Assembly (NCBI RefSeq): GCF_017813235.1
Contig: NZ_JAGISH010000001.1
Coordinates: 558,001-622,000, forward strand
Direction of reading: 5' to 3'
DNA: 64,000 nucleotides
Source: Sagittula salina
GTDB taxonomy: Bacteria; Pseudomonadota; Alphaproteobacteria; Rhodobacterales; Rhodobacteraceae
Both the position numbers and the translations under genes were made by a program. This document shows positions 24,655 to 34,084 of this stretch, piece after piece (the stretch's first letter is position 1; each line of letters begins with the position of its first letter). Below the pieces are notes generated by a model. The model was given only the letters and a program-made list of their open reading frames with translations, was not told the origin of the DNA and did no database searches.

Positions 24655-26601
24655 ATGACCAGATCCACGCCGTTCCAGATGAACCGCCGCCACGCCCTCG
24701 GGCTGCTGGGGGCCTCAGCCACAGCGCCGCTCCTGCCGCGCACCGGCTGGGCCGACAGCCACGCCTCGGCACCGATGGGCGAGGCTTCGGCCAACCTGAT
24801 CAAGGCGCATGGTTATTCCTTCTACGGCGATCTGCACTACCCGGCAGGTTTCGAGCACTGGGACTATGTAAACCCCGACGCGCCGCGCGGCGGCGAGATC
24901 GTGCTGGGCGCGCGCGGCACCTTTGACGGGTTCAACCGCTGGGCCTGGCGCGGCAATCCGGAAACCTCGTCCTCGGTCGTGGCGGAATCGCTGTTCGGAG
25001 AGATGCCCTGGGGTGGCGGTCTGCCCGCCGACACGCTGACCGACGCCTATTGCCTGATCGCCCGCGAGGTGGAGTACCCGGAGGATCAGTCCTGGGTCGT
25101 CTTCCATCTGCGGGACGACGTGACATTCCGCAATGGCCAGCCGCTGACGGCGCGGGACGTGATCTTTACGCATAACCTGTTCCTGGAGCAGGGCATCCGG
25201 TCCTACGCGCGCTCTGTCGCGGAACGTGTGGTCGGCGCGGAAGTGATCGACGACCTGACCTGCAAGTTCATCTTCGCGGACGGCATTTCGCGCCGGTCGC
25301 TGATCGATCAGGTGGGCGGCACGCCGATCTTTTCGGAGGACTGGTACAAGGAGACGGGCGAGCGGCTGGACGAGCCTTCGGTGCAATCGCCCATGGCGTC
25401 CGGCCCCTACCAGGTGGCGGATTACGAATTCAACCGCTTCGTTGTCTACGAACGCGACCAGAATTACTGGGGCTGGAACCATCCGGCGAACCGGGGGCGG
25501 TTCAACTTCGACCGCGTGCGGTTCGAGTATTTCGCCGACGACACGGCGGAATTCGAGGCCTTCAAGGCGGGCATCACCACCTTTCGGCAGGAAGGATCGA
25601 CCAAGCGCTGGGCGACGGGCTACGATTTCCCGGCGCTGGAGCGTGGCGACGTGGTGAAGGAAGAGATCCCCGACGAGACCGCGCCGAACAACACCGGCAT
25701 CATATTCAACACCACACGCAGGCCGCTGGACAACCGCAACATCCGCCACGCGCTGAGCCTTGCGTTCAACTACGAGTGGGTTCGGGAGTCGCTGCAGTAC
25801 AGCCTGACAGAGCAGCGCACGTCCTTTGTGCAGGGGCAGGACTGGGCGGCGACGGGTGTCCCCGAAGGCGCGGAGCTGGAATTGCTGAAGTCGCTGGGCG
25901 ACGTGGTGCCGCCTGAGATGCTGACGGAGGAGGCGGTGATGCCGCACACCTCCGACCCGCGCACCCCCATCGACCGTCGCAACAAGCGCAAGGGCCTGGC
26001 ACTGCTAGAGGCCGAGGGCTGGACGCTGAACGCCGAAGGCAAGCTGATGAACGCGGAAGGTCAGCAGATGACGCTCGATTTCCTCGTGATTTCCACCTGG
26101 GACGACGTGCGGCTCAGCTCTATCGAGACCTACGTGCGCACGCTGACCGACTGGGGCATCGCAGTCGATGCGACGAAGGTGGACAGCGCGCAGGGCCAGC
26201 AGCGGTTCCTCGACAAGGATTATGACCTGATCCACACGCGCATCCTGACCTTTGCCACCGCCGGAACGGGACTGAAACAGCTTTTCGGATCGGAGACGGC
26301 CGTGGTGTCCTCCTATAATCCCGCCGCGCTGCAGAGCCCGATGGTGGATGCCATCGTGGAGGCGGCGCTGATGACCACGACGCGCGAGGACGAGGTGACG
26401 GCGCTGACCGCGCTGGACCGCGCGCTGCGATGGGAGCGGATCCAGGTGGCCGAAGGCTTTGTCCCCGCCTACTGGGTGGCCGCCTACGATATGTTCGAAC
26501 GCCCCGACCCGCTGCCGAAATATGCGTTGGGCGTGCTGGACTTCTGGTGGTTCAACGCAGAGAAACACGCAGACCTGAAGGAGCGCGGCGTCGTGAAATG
26601 A
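24655..26601 (+). CDS. yejA: Periplasmic peptide-binding protein of the Yej ABC importer
   Basis: This 648-residue family-5 solute-binding protein for oligopeptides feeds the YejBEF importer (microcin C uptake in enterobacteria). The export signal has twin arginines, NRRHALGLLGASATAPLL, ending near Ala in GWADSHA, so Tat export is possible. DLHYPAGFEHWDYVNPDAPRGG is the YejA-type entry to the mature domain, and the conserved SGPYQV and NNTGIIFNTTR segments follow. GAGGGGAGACC precedes the ATG at 24655; the ATG at 24679 is an alternative. It is the first of four genes. Confidence 0.92.
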   Translation: MTRSTPFQMNRRHALGLLGASATAPLLPRTGWADSHASAPMGEASANLIKAHGYSFYGDLHYPAGFEHWDYVNPDAPRGGEIVLGARGTFDGFNRWAWRGNPETSSSVVAESLFGEMPWGGGLPADTLTDAYCLIAREVEYPEDQSWVVFHLRDDVTFRNGQPLTARDVIFTHNLFLEQGIRSYARSVAERVVGAEVIDDLTCKFIFADGISRRSLIDQVGGTPIFSEDWYKETGERLDEPSVQSPMASGPYQVADYEFNRFVVYERDQNYWGWNHPANRGRFNFDRVRFEYFADDTAEFEAFKAGITTFRQEGSTKRWATGYDFPALERGDVVKEEIPDETAPNNTGIIFNTTRRPLDNRNIRHALSLAFNYEWVRESLQYSLTEQRTSFVQGQDWAATGVPEGAELELLKSLGDVVPPEMLTEEAVMPHTSDPRTPIDRRNKRKGLALLEAEGWTLNAEGKLMNAEGQQMTLDFLVISTWDDVRLSSIETYVRTLTDWGIAVDATKVDSAQGQQRFLDKDYDLIHTRILTFATAGTGLKQLFGSETAVVSSYNPAALQSPMVDAIVEAALMTTTREDEVTALTALDRALRWERIQVAEGFVPAYWVAAYDMFERPDPLPKYALGVLDFWWFNAEKHADLKERGVVK

Positions 26602-26663
26602 TGCCGCTTTCCCGCAGCCACGACGACCCCGGCATAAACAAGAATCAGGTGAACTGAGCGACC

Positions 26664-27749
26664 ATGGCCGCCTATATCTTCAGACGTTTCCTTCTTATCA
26701 TCCCCACGCTTCTGGGGATCATGATCTTCAACTTCGTGCTGGTGCAATTCGTGCCCGGCGGCCCCGTCGAACAGGTGCTTGCCAAGATGCAGGGCGAGGG
26801 CGACGTGACCTCCGGCTTTGCGGGGGGCAGTCAGGACGTGGGCGAGGAGACCTTTGGCTCGGACTCGGACTATGTTGGCGCGCGGGGCCTGCCGAAGGAG
26901 TTCATCGAGGAACTCGAAAAGGAGTTCGGCTTCGACAAGCCGCCGCTGGAACGGTTCCTGAACATGATGTGGAACTACATGCGGCTGGATTTCGGAGAGA
27001 GCTACTTTCGGTCCATATCGGTGATCGACCTGGTGCTGGAGAAGATGCCGGTATCGATCACGCTGGGGCTGTGGTCAACGCTGATCGCCTACGTGGTGTC
27101 GATCCCGCTGGGTATCCGCAAGGCGGTGCGGGACGGATCGTCCTTTGACACATGGACGTCGGGCGTGATCATCGTGGCCTATGCGATCCCCGGCTTCCTC
27201 TTCGCGATCCTGCTTCTGGTGCTGTTCGCGGGCGGGTCCTACTGGCAGATCTTTCCGCTCAGGGGGCTGACCTCGGACAACTGGGAAAACCTGAGCCTGC
27301 TGGGCAAGGTGGCGGACTACTTCTGGCACATCGCGCTGCCGGTGACGGCCTCGACCATATCCGCCTTTGCCACGCTGACGCTGCTGACCAAGAACTCCTT
27401 CCTCGACGAGATCAAGAAGCAGTACGTGATGACCGCTCGTGCCAAGGGACTGTCGGAGAAGCGCGTGCTGTACGGCCACGTCTTCCGCAACGCCATGCTG
27501 ATCGTCATCGCGGGCCTGCCGGGCGTGTTCATCGGCGTCTTCTTCGGCGGCTCTATCATCATCGAGACGATCTTCTCCCTTGACGGGCTGGGGCGGCTGG
27601 GGTTCGAGGCGGCGGTGCAGCGCGACTACCCGGTGATCTTCGGGACACTGTTCCTGTCGTCCCTGATCGGCATGGCCATCGCGATCCTGTCGGACCTGAT
27701 GTACGTCTTCGTCGATCCCCGCATCGATTTCGACAAGCGGGAGGGGTGA
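26664..27749 (+). CDS. yejB: Yej ABC importer permease 1
   Basis: This 361-residue inner-membrane permease has six predicted helices. The first (YIFRRFLLIIPTLLGIMIFNF) is followed by a large periplasmic loop of about 100 residues. The coupling (EAA) loop reads YVMTARAKGLSEKRVLYGHVFRNA. Length is close to E. coli YejB (364). It follows yejA by 62 bases and precedes yejE by one base. Confidence 0.93.
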   Translation: MAAYIFRRFLLIIPTLLGIMIFNFVLVQFVPGGPVEQVLAKMQGEGDVTSGFAGGSQDVGEETFGSDSDYVGARGLPKEFIEELEKEFGFDKPPLERFLNMMWNYMRLDFGESYFRSISVIDLVLEKMPVSITLGLWSTLIAYVVSIPLGIRKAVRDGSSFDTWTSGVIIVAYAIPGFLFAILLLVLFAGGSYWQIFPLRGLTSDNWENLSLLGKVADYFWHIALPVTASTISAFATLTLLTKNSFLDEIKKQYVMTARAKGLSEKRVLYGHVFRNAMLIVIAGLPGVFIGVFFGGSIIIETIFSLDGLGRLGFEAAVQRDYPVIFGTLFLSSLIGMAIAILSDLMYVFVDPRIDFDKREG

Positions 27750-27750
27750 G

Positions 27751-28959
27751 ATGACCTACACCCTCCCCGAAGAAAAGCGCGGATTCTTCACCCTCTCGCC
27801 CCTGAACAAGCGTCGCTGGGCCAACTTCAAGCGCAACCGACGCGCGCTGTGGTCGCTGTGGATCTTTGCCATTCTCTTTGGTTTGTCGCTGGTGGCGGAG
27901 TTCATAGCCAACGACAAGCCGATCCTCGTCACCTACAGAGGCGAGACGTTCTATCCGGTGTTCAACTTCTACCCCGAAACCGCATTCGGCGGCGATTTCC
28001 GAACGGAGGCCGATTACCGCGCGCCGGAGGTGGCCTGCCTGATCCGTTCCGGCGGGCTGGAGAGTTGTTTCGACGAACCCGAAGCCATCATTCGGCAGAT
28101 TGATGAGGGCGGCTTTGCCGGGGAAGGGTTCGAAGAGGGCAGCCTGATCTGGCCGCTGATCCGCTACAGTTTCGACACGCCGGTGGACCGCTCCGGCGCG
28201 GCTCCCCTGCCCCCGGATGTCATCGGTTTCTACGAAGGCGAGGACGGCGAGCGGCACTTCGGCCTGCTGCCCCCTGACAAGCGCGGCGACAACTGGCTGG
28301 GCACCGACGACACGAAACGCGACGTGCTGGCGCGGGTCATATACGGCTTCCGGCTGTCGATCGTCTTTACCCTCGTGGTGACGGTTGTGGCCTCCCTTAT
28401 CGGCGTCATTGCGGGCGCGGTGCAGGGTTACTTTGGCGGCTGGCTCGACCTGATCTTTCAGCGGGTGATCGAGATCTGGGGCGCGATTCCGTCGCTCTAC
28501 GTCATCATCATCATGTTCGCGATCTTCGGGCGCAGCTTCTCGCTGCTGCTGATCCTGACGATCCTGTTCAGCTGGACCGCGCTTGTGGGCGTGGTCCGGG
28601 CGGAATTCCTGCGGGCGCGCAACCTCGAATACGTGCGCGCGGCCAAGGCGCTGGGGGTTTCGGACCGGACCATCATGTTCCGCCACGTGCTGCCAAACGC
28701 AATGGTGGCGACGCTGACCTTCCTGCCGTTCCTCGTGACGGGGACGATCTCCACGCTCGCGGGGCTCGACTTTCTCGGCTTCGGCCTGCCCTCGTCAGCG
28801 CCTTCGCTCGGCGAATTGACCCTGCAGGCCAAGCAGAACCTACAGGCGCCGTGGCTGGCCTTTACCGGCTTTTCCGTCTTCGCCGTGATGCTGTCGCTGC
28901 TCGTCTTCATCTTCGAAGGCGTGCGGGATGCCTTCGATCCTAGAAAGACCTTCGCATGA
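27751..28959 (+). CDS. yejE: Yej ABC importer permease 2
   Basis: This 402-residue permease has the YejE lead FFTLSPLNKRRWANFKRNRRA, one early helix, a long periplasmic insert (about 50-185) and five C-terminal helices. The EAA loop reads YVRAAKALGVSDRTIMFRHVLPNA. The insert makes it longer than E. coli YejE (341). The stop overlaps the yejF start (ATGA). Confidence 0.93.
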   Translation: MTYTLPEEKRGFFTLSPLNKRRWANFKRNRRALWSLWIFAILFGLSLVAEFIANDKPILVTYRGETFYPVFNFYPETAFGGDFRTEADYRAPEVACLIRSGGLESCFDEPEAIIRQIDEGGFAGEGFEEGSLIWPLIRYSFDTPVDRSGAAPLPPDVIGFYEGEDGERHFGLLPPDKRGDNWLGTDDTKRDVLARVIYGFRLSIVFTLVVTVVASLIGVIAGAVQGYFGGWLDLIFQRVIEIWGAIPSLYVIIIMFAIFGRSFSLLLILTILFSWTALVGVVRAEFLRARNLEYVRAAKALGVSDRTIMFRHVLPNAMVATLTFLPFLVTGTISTLAGLDFLGFGLPSSAPSLGELTLQAKQNLQAPWLAFTGFSVFAVMLSLLVFIFEGVRDAFDPRKTFA

Positions 28960-30545
28960 GCCGTATCCTCGACGTGAACGACCTGAAGGTGGCCTTCCGC
29001 CAGGACGGCAGGACGCAACTGGCGGTCCGGGGCGTATCCTTCCACATCGACCGGGGCGAGACGCTGGCGCTGGTGGGCGAATCCGGGTCGGGAAAATCGG
29101 TTTCCGCGCTGTCCACGGTGTCGCTGCTGGGCGACAACGCGGAGGTCAGCGGGTCGGCTACCTACAACGGAGAGGAGATGATCGGCGCGTCCGCCCGCAC
29201 CCTCCAGAAGGTGCGCGGCAACGACATATCGTTCATCTTCCAGGAGCCGATGACCTCGCTCAATCCCCTGCACACGCTGGAAAAACAGCTGGCGGAATCG
29301 ATCCTGCTGCATCAGGGCGTGGCTGGTCCGGAGGCGCGTCGGCGCATCATCGAACTGCTGACCCGTGTCGGCATCCGCGACCCGGAAACACGGCTCGGGT
29401 CCTACCCGCACCAGCTGTCCGGCGGGCAGCGGCAGCGCGTGATGATCGCCATGGCGCTGGCGAACGGGCCGGAACTCTTGATCGCGGACGAACCGACCAC
29501 GGCACTGGACGTCACCATTCAGGCCCAGATCCTCGACCTGCTGGAAGACATCAAGCAGAAGGAAGGCATGGGGATGTTGTTCATCACCCATGACCTGAAT
29601 ATCGTGCGCAAGATCGCCGACCGGGTCTGTGTGATGAAAGACGGCGAGATCGTCGAACAGGGCGTGACGAAGGAAATTTTCGACAACCCGCAGCACCCCT
29701 ATACGGTGAAACTTTTATCGGCTGAAAGCACGGGAAAGCCCGATCCAGTGGCCGAGGACGCGGAAGAAATCGCCGCAACCGAGCATCTGAAGATCTGGTT
29801 CCCGATCCAGAAGGGTTTGATGAAGCGCACCGACGGCTACGTGAAGGCGGTGAACGACGCGTCGATGTCGGTCCGGGCCGGCGAGACCGTGGGGATCGTA
29901 GGCGAAAGCGGATCGGGCAAGACGACGCTGGCGCTGGCGATCATGCGGCTGATCAACTCCGAAGGCGGCATCCGCTTTCGTGGCGAGGACGTACGAACCT
30001 GGTCGACACGGCGGCTGCGACGGCTGCGTTCAGAAATGCAGATCGTGTTTCAGGACCCGTTCGGGTCGCTTTCCCCGCGCATGACCTGCGAGCAGATCAT
30101 AGCGGAGGGGCTGCATGTGCACGGCTCGCCCGCGCAGGGGTCGTTCCGCGAACAGGTGGCCGAGGTGATGGTGGAGGTCGGCCTCGATCCTGCCGCGATG
30201 CACCGCTACCCGCACGAGTTTTCCGGCGGACAGCGCCAGCGCATCGCCATCGCGCGCGCCATGGTCCTGCGGCCCCGGTTGGTGGTGCTGGACGAGCCGA
30301 CCTCGGCGCTCGACATGACGGTGCAGGTGCAGATCGTGAACCTGCTGCGCGACCTGCAGCGGAAATACGACCTCGCCTATCTGTTCATCAGCCACGACCT
30401 GAAGGTCGTACGCGCCATGAGCCACAAGGTCATCGTGATGAAACAGGGTGACGTGGTGGAGACCGGAACCGCCGAGCAGATCTTCGAAAACCCGCGGACG
30501 GACTATACGCGGACTCTGTTGCGCGCCGCCTTCGAGGTGGTCTGA
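28956..30545 (+). CDS. yejF: Yej ABC importer ATPase, two fused nucleotide-binding domains
   Basis: This 529-residue protein has the same length as E. coli YejF. Two ABC domains lie in tandem: Walker A GESGSGKS (41-48) with signature LSGGQRQR, and Walker A GESGSGKT (316-323) with signature FSGGQRQR. Each has a Walker B of ADEPT or LDEPT type and an oligopeptide-transporter C-terminal extension. It energises uptake through YejB/YejE. It is the last gene of the operon; hemN converges 30 bases later. Confidence 0.95.
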   Translation: MSRILDVNDLKVAFRQDGRTQLAVRGVSFHIDRGETLALVGESGSGKSVSALSTVSLLGDNAEVSGSATYNGEEMIGASARTLQKVRGNDISFIFQEPMTSLNPLHTLEKQLAESILLHQGVAGPEARRRIIELLTRVGIRDPETRLGSYPHQLSGGQRQRVMIAMALANGPELLIADEPTTALDVTIQAQILDLLEDIKQKEGMGMLFITHDLNIVRKIADRVCVMKDGEIVEQGVTKEIFDNPQHPYTVKLLSAESTGKPDPVAEDAEEIAATEHLKIWFPIQKGLMKRTDGYVKAVNDASMSVRAGETVGIVGESGSGKTTLALAIMRLINSEGGIRFRGEDVRTWSTRRLRRLRSEMQIVFQDPFGSLSPRMTCEQIIAEGLHVHGSPAQGSFREQVAEVMVEVGLDPAAMHRYPHEFSGGQRQRIAIARAMVLRPRLVVLDEPTSALDMTVQVQIVNLLRDLQRKYDLAYLFISHDLKVVRAMSHKVIVMKQGDVVETGTAEQIFENPRTDYTRTLLRAAFEVV

Positions 30546-30575
30546 CGGCAAGCCACCCCGGGCGTCGGTTTCGCG

Positions 30576-31931
30576 TCAGATGGCTGAGGAATGTCCCGCC
30601 TTCGCGAGGTCGTAGGCATCGAAACTGCGCGCAACCATGCGGGTCAGCGGGCGCGCCCTTTCGGGAATGAACAGCCCGTCCTCGGTGACCTCTAGCAGGT
30701 TGTCGAACTGTGCATCTACGGCGTGAAACATCTCGAACAAGCGCATCTTGGGCACGTCGAAGTCGCGCTCGATCTCCGCCGCGTCGATGTGGAAATCGCA
30801 CATCAATGCCTCGATCAGGCGGCTGCGCATCAGGTCCTCACCGTCGAAGGCGTGGCCGCGGGCGGTAGAGAACCGGTTCTCGCAAATCGCCTTCACATGC
30901 GCTGATGTGCCCGGGGCATTCTGCGCGTAGCCCTGCGGAAAGCGCGAGATGGAAGAGGCGCCGACGCCGATCAGCACCTCGGCCCCATCGGCGGTGTAGC
31001 CCTGGAAATTGCGGCGCAGGCGACCCGTGCGCGCCGCCAGCGCCAGCCCGTCGGAGGGCGCGGCGAAGTGGTCGATGCCAATCTCGGCGTAACCGTCCCA
31101 AAGGAAAAGCTTGCGCGCGGTTTCGAACAGATCGAGCCGTTCTTCCGGCGTGGGCAGCACGTCCGACGAGATCATCTGCTGCCGCTTCGCCATCCACGGC
31201 ACATGCGCGTAACCATAGAGCGCGACCCGGTCGGGGGCGAAGCTGAGAAGCTTCTGCACCGTCTCGGTGATGCGCGCGCGGGTCTGGTAGGGCAGGCCAA
31301 AGAGGATGTCGGTGTTCAGGCTGGTCACGCCACGATCGCGGATCATGTCCACCACCCTGCGGGTCAGCGCGTAGCCCTGTTCGCGGCCGATCGCCGCCTG
31401 AATTGCGGGATCGAAGTCCTGCACCCCGATGGAGGCGCGGGTCATGCCGCCCTCGACCAGCGCATCGAGCCGCGCCGCATCGATTTCGTTCGGGTCGATC
31501 TCGACGGAGAACTCGGCACCCTCGGCGAATTCCGCCGTCTCGCGCACCGCCGCGATCAGCCGCTTCATCAGTTCGGGTTCCAGTAGCGTCGGTGTGCCTC
31601 CGCCCCAATGCAGGTGCTTCAGCCGCACACCGCGTGGCAAATGTCCCCGCAAAAGCTTCAGCTCGGCCTCGAGCGTTTCAACGTATGCGCGTACAGGGCT
31701 GCCTGTCGCGGTGCCTTGCGTACGGCAGGCGCAAAACCAGCACAGCCTGCGACAAAAGGGAACATGCAAATAAAGAGATATGTCCCCATCTTCAGGAATG
31801 GCCTGAATCCATTCCTGAAACTGCGGAGGAGCAATAGCTTCGCTGAAGTGCGGGGCGGTCGGATAAGAGGTATAGCGCGGCACCCTGGAGTCAAACAGTC
31901 CGAGTCGTGCAAGTTGTGTTCGCATCTTCAT
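30576..31931 (-). CDS. hemN: Oxygen-independent coproporphyrinogen III dehydrogenase
   Basis: This 451-residue radical-SAM enzyme decarboxylates coproporphyrinogen III to protoporphyrinogen IX without oxygen. The cluster cysteines are Cys60, Cys64 and Cys67 (PFCRRLCWFCAC), followed by HLHWGGGTPT and the HemN C-terminal domain. RVPRYTSYPTAPHF at the N-terminus is characteristic of true HemN rather than HemW. It is divergent from fnrL with an FNR box between them, fitting anaerobic induction. The start may be the first or third codon (both Met); no clear Shine-Dalgarno is seen. Confidence 0.95.
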   Translation of the reverse strand: MKMRTQLARLGLFDSRVPRYTSYPTAPHFSEAIAPPQFQEWIQAIPEDGDISLYLHVPFCRRLCWFCACRTQGTATGSPVRAYVETLEAELKLLRGHLPRGVRLKHLHWGGGTPTLLEPELMKRLIAAVRETAEFAEGAEFSVEIDPNEIDAARLDALVEGGMTRASIGVQDFDPAIQAAIGREQGYALTRRVVDMIRDRGVTSLNTDILFGLPYQTRARITETVQKLLSFAPDRVALYGYAHVPWMAKRQQMISSDVLPTPEERLDLFETARKLFLWDGYAEIGIDHFAAPSDGLALAARTGRLRRNFQGYTADGAEVLIGVGASSISRFPQGYAQNAPGTSAHVKAICENRFSTARGHAFDGEDLMRSRLIEALMCDFHIDAAEIERDFDVPKMRLFEMFHAVDAQFDNLLEVTEDGLFIPERARPLTRMVARSFDAYDLAKAGHSSAI

Positions 31932-31966
31932 GCGCGTAGGGTTACGTGAGGATAGGTCAACTTACT

Positions 31967-31980
31967 TTGACGCAGATCAA
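31967..31980. promoter_or_regulatory. FNR box between hemN and fnrL
   Basis: TTGACGCAGATCAA matches the TTGAT-N4-ATCAA consensus with one change. It is centred 24-43 bases from the two divergent start codons, so it can serve hemN activation and fnrL autoregulation. Confidence 0.85.
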
Positions 31981-32003
31981 TTCCGTGGGGGTGCAGGGAC
32001 CAG

Positions 32004-32756
32004 ATGTTGAACGAAAGAAGCCTGACTGTGCATCAGGATTGCGACCAGTGTCCGATCCGTCACCGGGCGGTCTGCGCCCGCTGCGAGTCGGATGAACTCG
32101 AGCGGCTGGAAGAGATCAAGTATTACCGCAAATTCGAGGCTGGCCAGATGGTGATCTGGTCAGGCGACAAAATGGACTTCGTGGGTTCGGTCGTCTCGGG
32201 CATCGCCTCACTGACACAGACGATGGAGGACGGGCGCACCCAGATGGTTGGCCTGCTGCTGCCGTCCGATTTCGTCGGCCGTCCCGGGCGCCTGACGGCA
32301 GCCTATGACGTGATTGCGACCACCGATCTGGTGATGTGCTGCTTCCGCAAGTCTCCCTTCGAGGAGATGATGCTGCGCACGCCGCATATTGCGCAGCGCC
32401 TGCTGGAGATGACGCTGGACGAACTCGATGCCGCGCGTGAGTGGATGCTGGTGCTGGGGCGCAAGACCGCGCGGGAAAAGATCGCCTCCCTGCTGGCGAT
32501 CATTGCGCGCCGGGATGCCTCCCTGCACATGACCACCCGGGCACAGGATGGATCGGTCGCCTTCGAACTGCCGCTGACACGAGAGGCGATGGCCGATTAC
32601 CTCGGCCTGACGCTCGAAACTGTATCCCGCCAGATTTCTGCCCTGAAGAAAGACGGCGTGATCGTGCTGGCGGGCAAGCGCCACGTCACCGTGCCCGACC
32701 TCGAACGCCTGATGGAAGAAGCCGGTGACGACACCGACGGGGGAATGCTTGTCTGA
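32004..32756 (+). CDS. fnrL: Anaerobic regulator FnrL (Crp/Fnr family, iron-sulfur)
   Basis: This 250-residue oxygen sensor and transcription factor has N-terminal cysteines Cys13, Cys16, Cys24 and Cys27 (one is dispensable). Together with the central pair at Cys112/113, they can hold a [4Fe-4S] cluster that is lost in air. A cyclic-nucleotide-like beta roll is followed by the C-terminal helix-turn-helix LTREAMADYLGLTLETVSRQISALKK, whose recognition helix (ETVSR) is the FNR type that reads TTGAT. Five matching boxes occur in this window. The PhzF-family gene overlaps its 3' end. Confidence 0.95.
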   Translation: MLNERSLTVHQDCDQCPIRHRAVCARCESDELERLEEIKYYRKFEAGQMVIWSGDKMDFVGSVVSGIASLTQTMEDGRTQMVGLLLPSDFVGRPGRLTAAYDVIATTDLVMCCFRKSPFEEMMLRTPHIAQRLLEMTLDELDAAREWMLVLGRKTAREKIASLLAIIARRDASLHMTTRAQDGSVAFELPLTREAMADYLGLTLETVSRQISALKKDGVIVLAGKRHVTVPDLERLMEEAGDDTDGGMLV

Positions 32757-33654
32757 CCTCGGCTTTGCGACCTGCGATGTCTTCACCCGGCGCGCCTATA
32801 CCGGCAATCCGCTGGCCATCGTCGAAGACGCCGACGCGCTGAGCGATGCCCAGATGCAGACCATCGCGCGGGAGTTCAACCTGTCGGAGACAATCTTTGT
32901 CCAGGCGCCGCGCGATGCCGCGCATGACGCGCGGGTGCGGATCTTTCTGCCTGCGGCGGAGATCTCCTTTGCCGGGCATCCGACCATCGGCTGCGCCATT
33001 CACCTCGCGCTGAAGACCGCGCCGGACGGCGACTTCGAGACTCGGATCGTGCTGGAAGAAGAAGCGGGCCTGGTGCCGGTGACGGTCTGGCGCGCGGAAG
33101 GCCAGTTGATGGCCGAATTCCGCGCGCCAGTGGTGCCGCAGGCGACGGACCGTGTTCCGCCCGAAGCGGACGCCCTGGCCGAGGCACTTGGACTGGCGAC
33201 GGAGGCCGTGGGCTTTGGCAACCACCGCCCGGGGCTGTGGCGGGGCGGGCCGACGTTCCTTTATGTACCGGTGTGCGATCTGGCGGCGCTGGCCACCGCG
33301 CGCCCCTGCGAACCGGCGTGGTCGCGGGTGACGGCGGCGGCGGGGGTGGACCACATGTATCTCTACAGCCCCGGTGAGGCCTGCGATTTCCGTGCCCGCA
33401 TGTTCGCCCCGGCGGCGGGCCTGCCGGAAGACCCGGCAACGGGCTCTGCCGCCGCAATCCTCGCGGGGCAGCTGCGTGCGGCGGGGAACTTGCGCGGCAG
33501 CGACCAGTTCACCCTGCATCAGGGCGTGGAAATGGGGCGCCCTTCGGAAATCACGCTGACCGTGCATTCGGACGGGGATACCATCACGGCGGTGTTTGTC
33601 CGGGGCAGCGCCGTGCCGGTCAGCGCGGGGCGGATCACGCTGCCCGCAGCATGA
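32749..33654 (+). CDS. PhzF-family isomerase/epimerase-like protein
   Basis: This is a protein of about 301 residues with the duplicated diaminopimelate-epimerase-like fold of PhzF. NLSETIFV holds the catalytic-type Glu (residue 47 from this start). FAGHPTIGCA and EDPATGSAAA are the two signature blocks. The substrate is unknown, and most members are not phenazine enzymes. No ATG fits: TTG at 32749 after a GGGGGA motif places LSDLGF at the N-terminus as in relatives. GTG at 32725 is the alternative. It overlaps the end of fnrL and is probably co-transcribed. Confidence 0.85.
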   Translation: MSDLGFATCDVFTRRAYTGNPLAIVEDADALSDAQMQTIAREFNLSETIFVQAPRDAAHDARVRIFLPAAEISFAGHPTIGCAIHLALKTAPDGDFETRIVLEEEAGLVPVTVWRAEGQLMAEFRAPVVPQATDRVPPEADALAEALGLATEAVGFGNHRPGLWRGGPTFLYVPVCDLAALATARPCEPAWSRVTAAAGVDHMYLYSPGEACDFRARMFAPAAGLPEDPATGSAAAILAGQLRAAGNLRGSDQFTLHQGVEMGRPSEITLTVHSDGDTITAVFVRGSAVPVSAGRITLPAA

Positions 33655-33677
33655 GTGCCTGCAAAGACGCGGGCGTA

Positions 33678-34029
33678 TCAGGCCCCTTCGGCAAAGAGCA
33701 CGTCGAAGGAGTCGAAGATCATGCGCTTCCCGTCGCAGGGCATGGCCAGCGTCTCCCAGCGCGGGTCTCTGCCAAAATTCTGGTGGCAGGCCTCGGCCGT
33801 GGCCCTGTCGGGAAAGATCACCCAAGAGAAAACGACCGCCTCCCCTGGCGCGCGTTTACCACCATCGGGAAGGCGTTACGGCACCCTCTGGCACGCCAGC
33901 CTCCCAGCACTCCCAATGCGCCGTAGCGCCATGGTTGCGGAACAGCGGCCAGTTGAACGTGGCGCTCTCAAGGTAGGCGGCGCGGACTTTCTCTGCCACG
34001 GCGAGTACGAAGCCCCGGACGCAGGACAT
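33678..34029 (-). pseudogene. Frameshifted DUF1428 (YbaA-like) gene
   Basis: Reading the minus strand from the ATG at 34029 gives a good YbaA/DUF1428 start (MSCVRGFVLAVAEKVRAAYL, then HWECWEAGVPEG). It then runs into TAA near 33872. The remainder continues in other frames: FPMVVNAR in a second frame, then EAVVFSWVIFPDRAT to DGKRMIFDSFDVLFAEGA in a third, ending at TGA 33678-33680. Total length is 352 bases, two short of a 354-base intact gene of 117 codons plus stop. Two single-base losses around 33850-33890 would explain it. It may be a genuine pseudogene or a sequencing error. The MarR gene is divergent. Confidence 0.8.
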
Positions 34030-34073
34030 GCGATGCCCTCCTGTTGACGCGATCCAGAAGAAGGCCCATCAAA

Positions 34074-34083
34074 TTGATATCAA
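34074..34083. promoter_or_regulatory. Candidate MarR operator
   Basis: TTGATATCAA is a perfect 10-bp palindrome ending one base before the MarR start codon. It lies in the 55-bp gap shared with the divergent DUF1428 gene. MarR proteins commonly bind such palindromes between themselves and a divergent target; the assignment is inference. Confidence 0.5.
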
Positions 34084-34084
34084 C

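Noticed and set aside
31956..31971. Second inverted repeat GTCAA-N6-TTGAC next to the hemN/fnrL FNR box
   Set aside because: The half-sites point the wrong way for FNR and one is shared with the true box.
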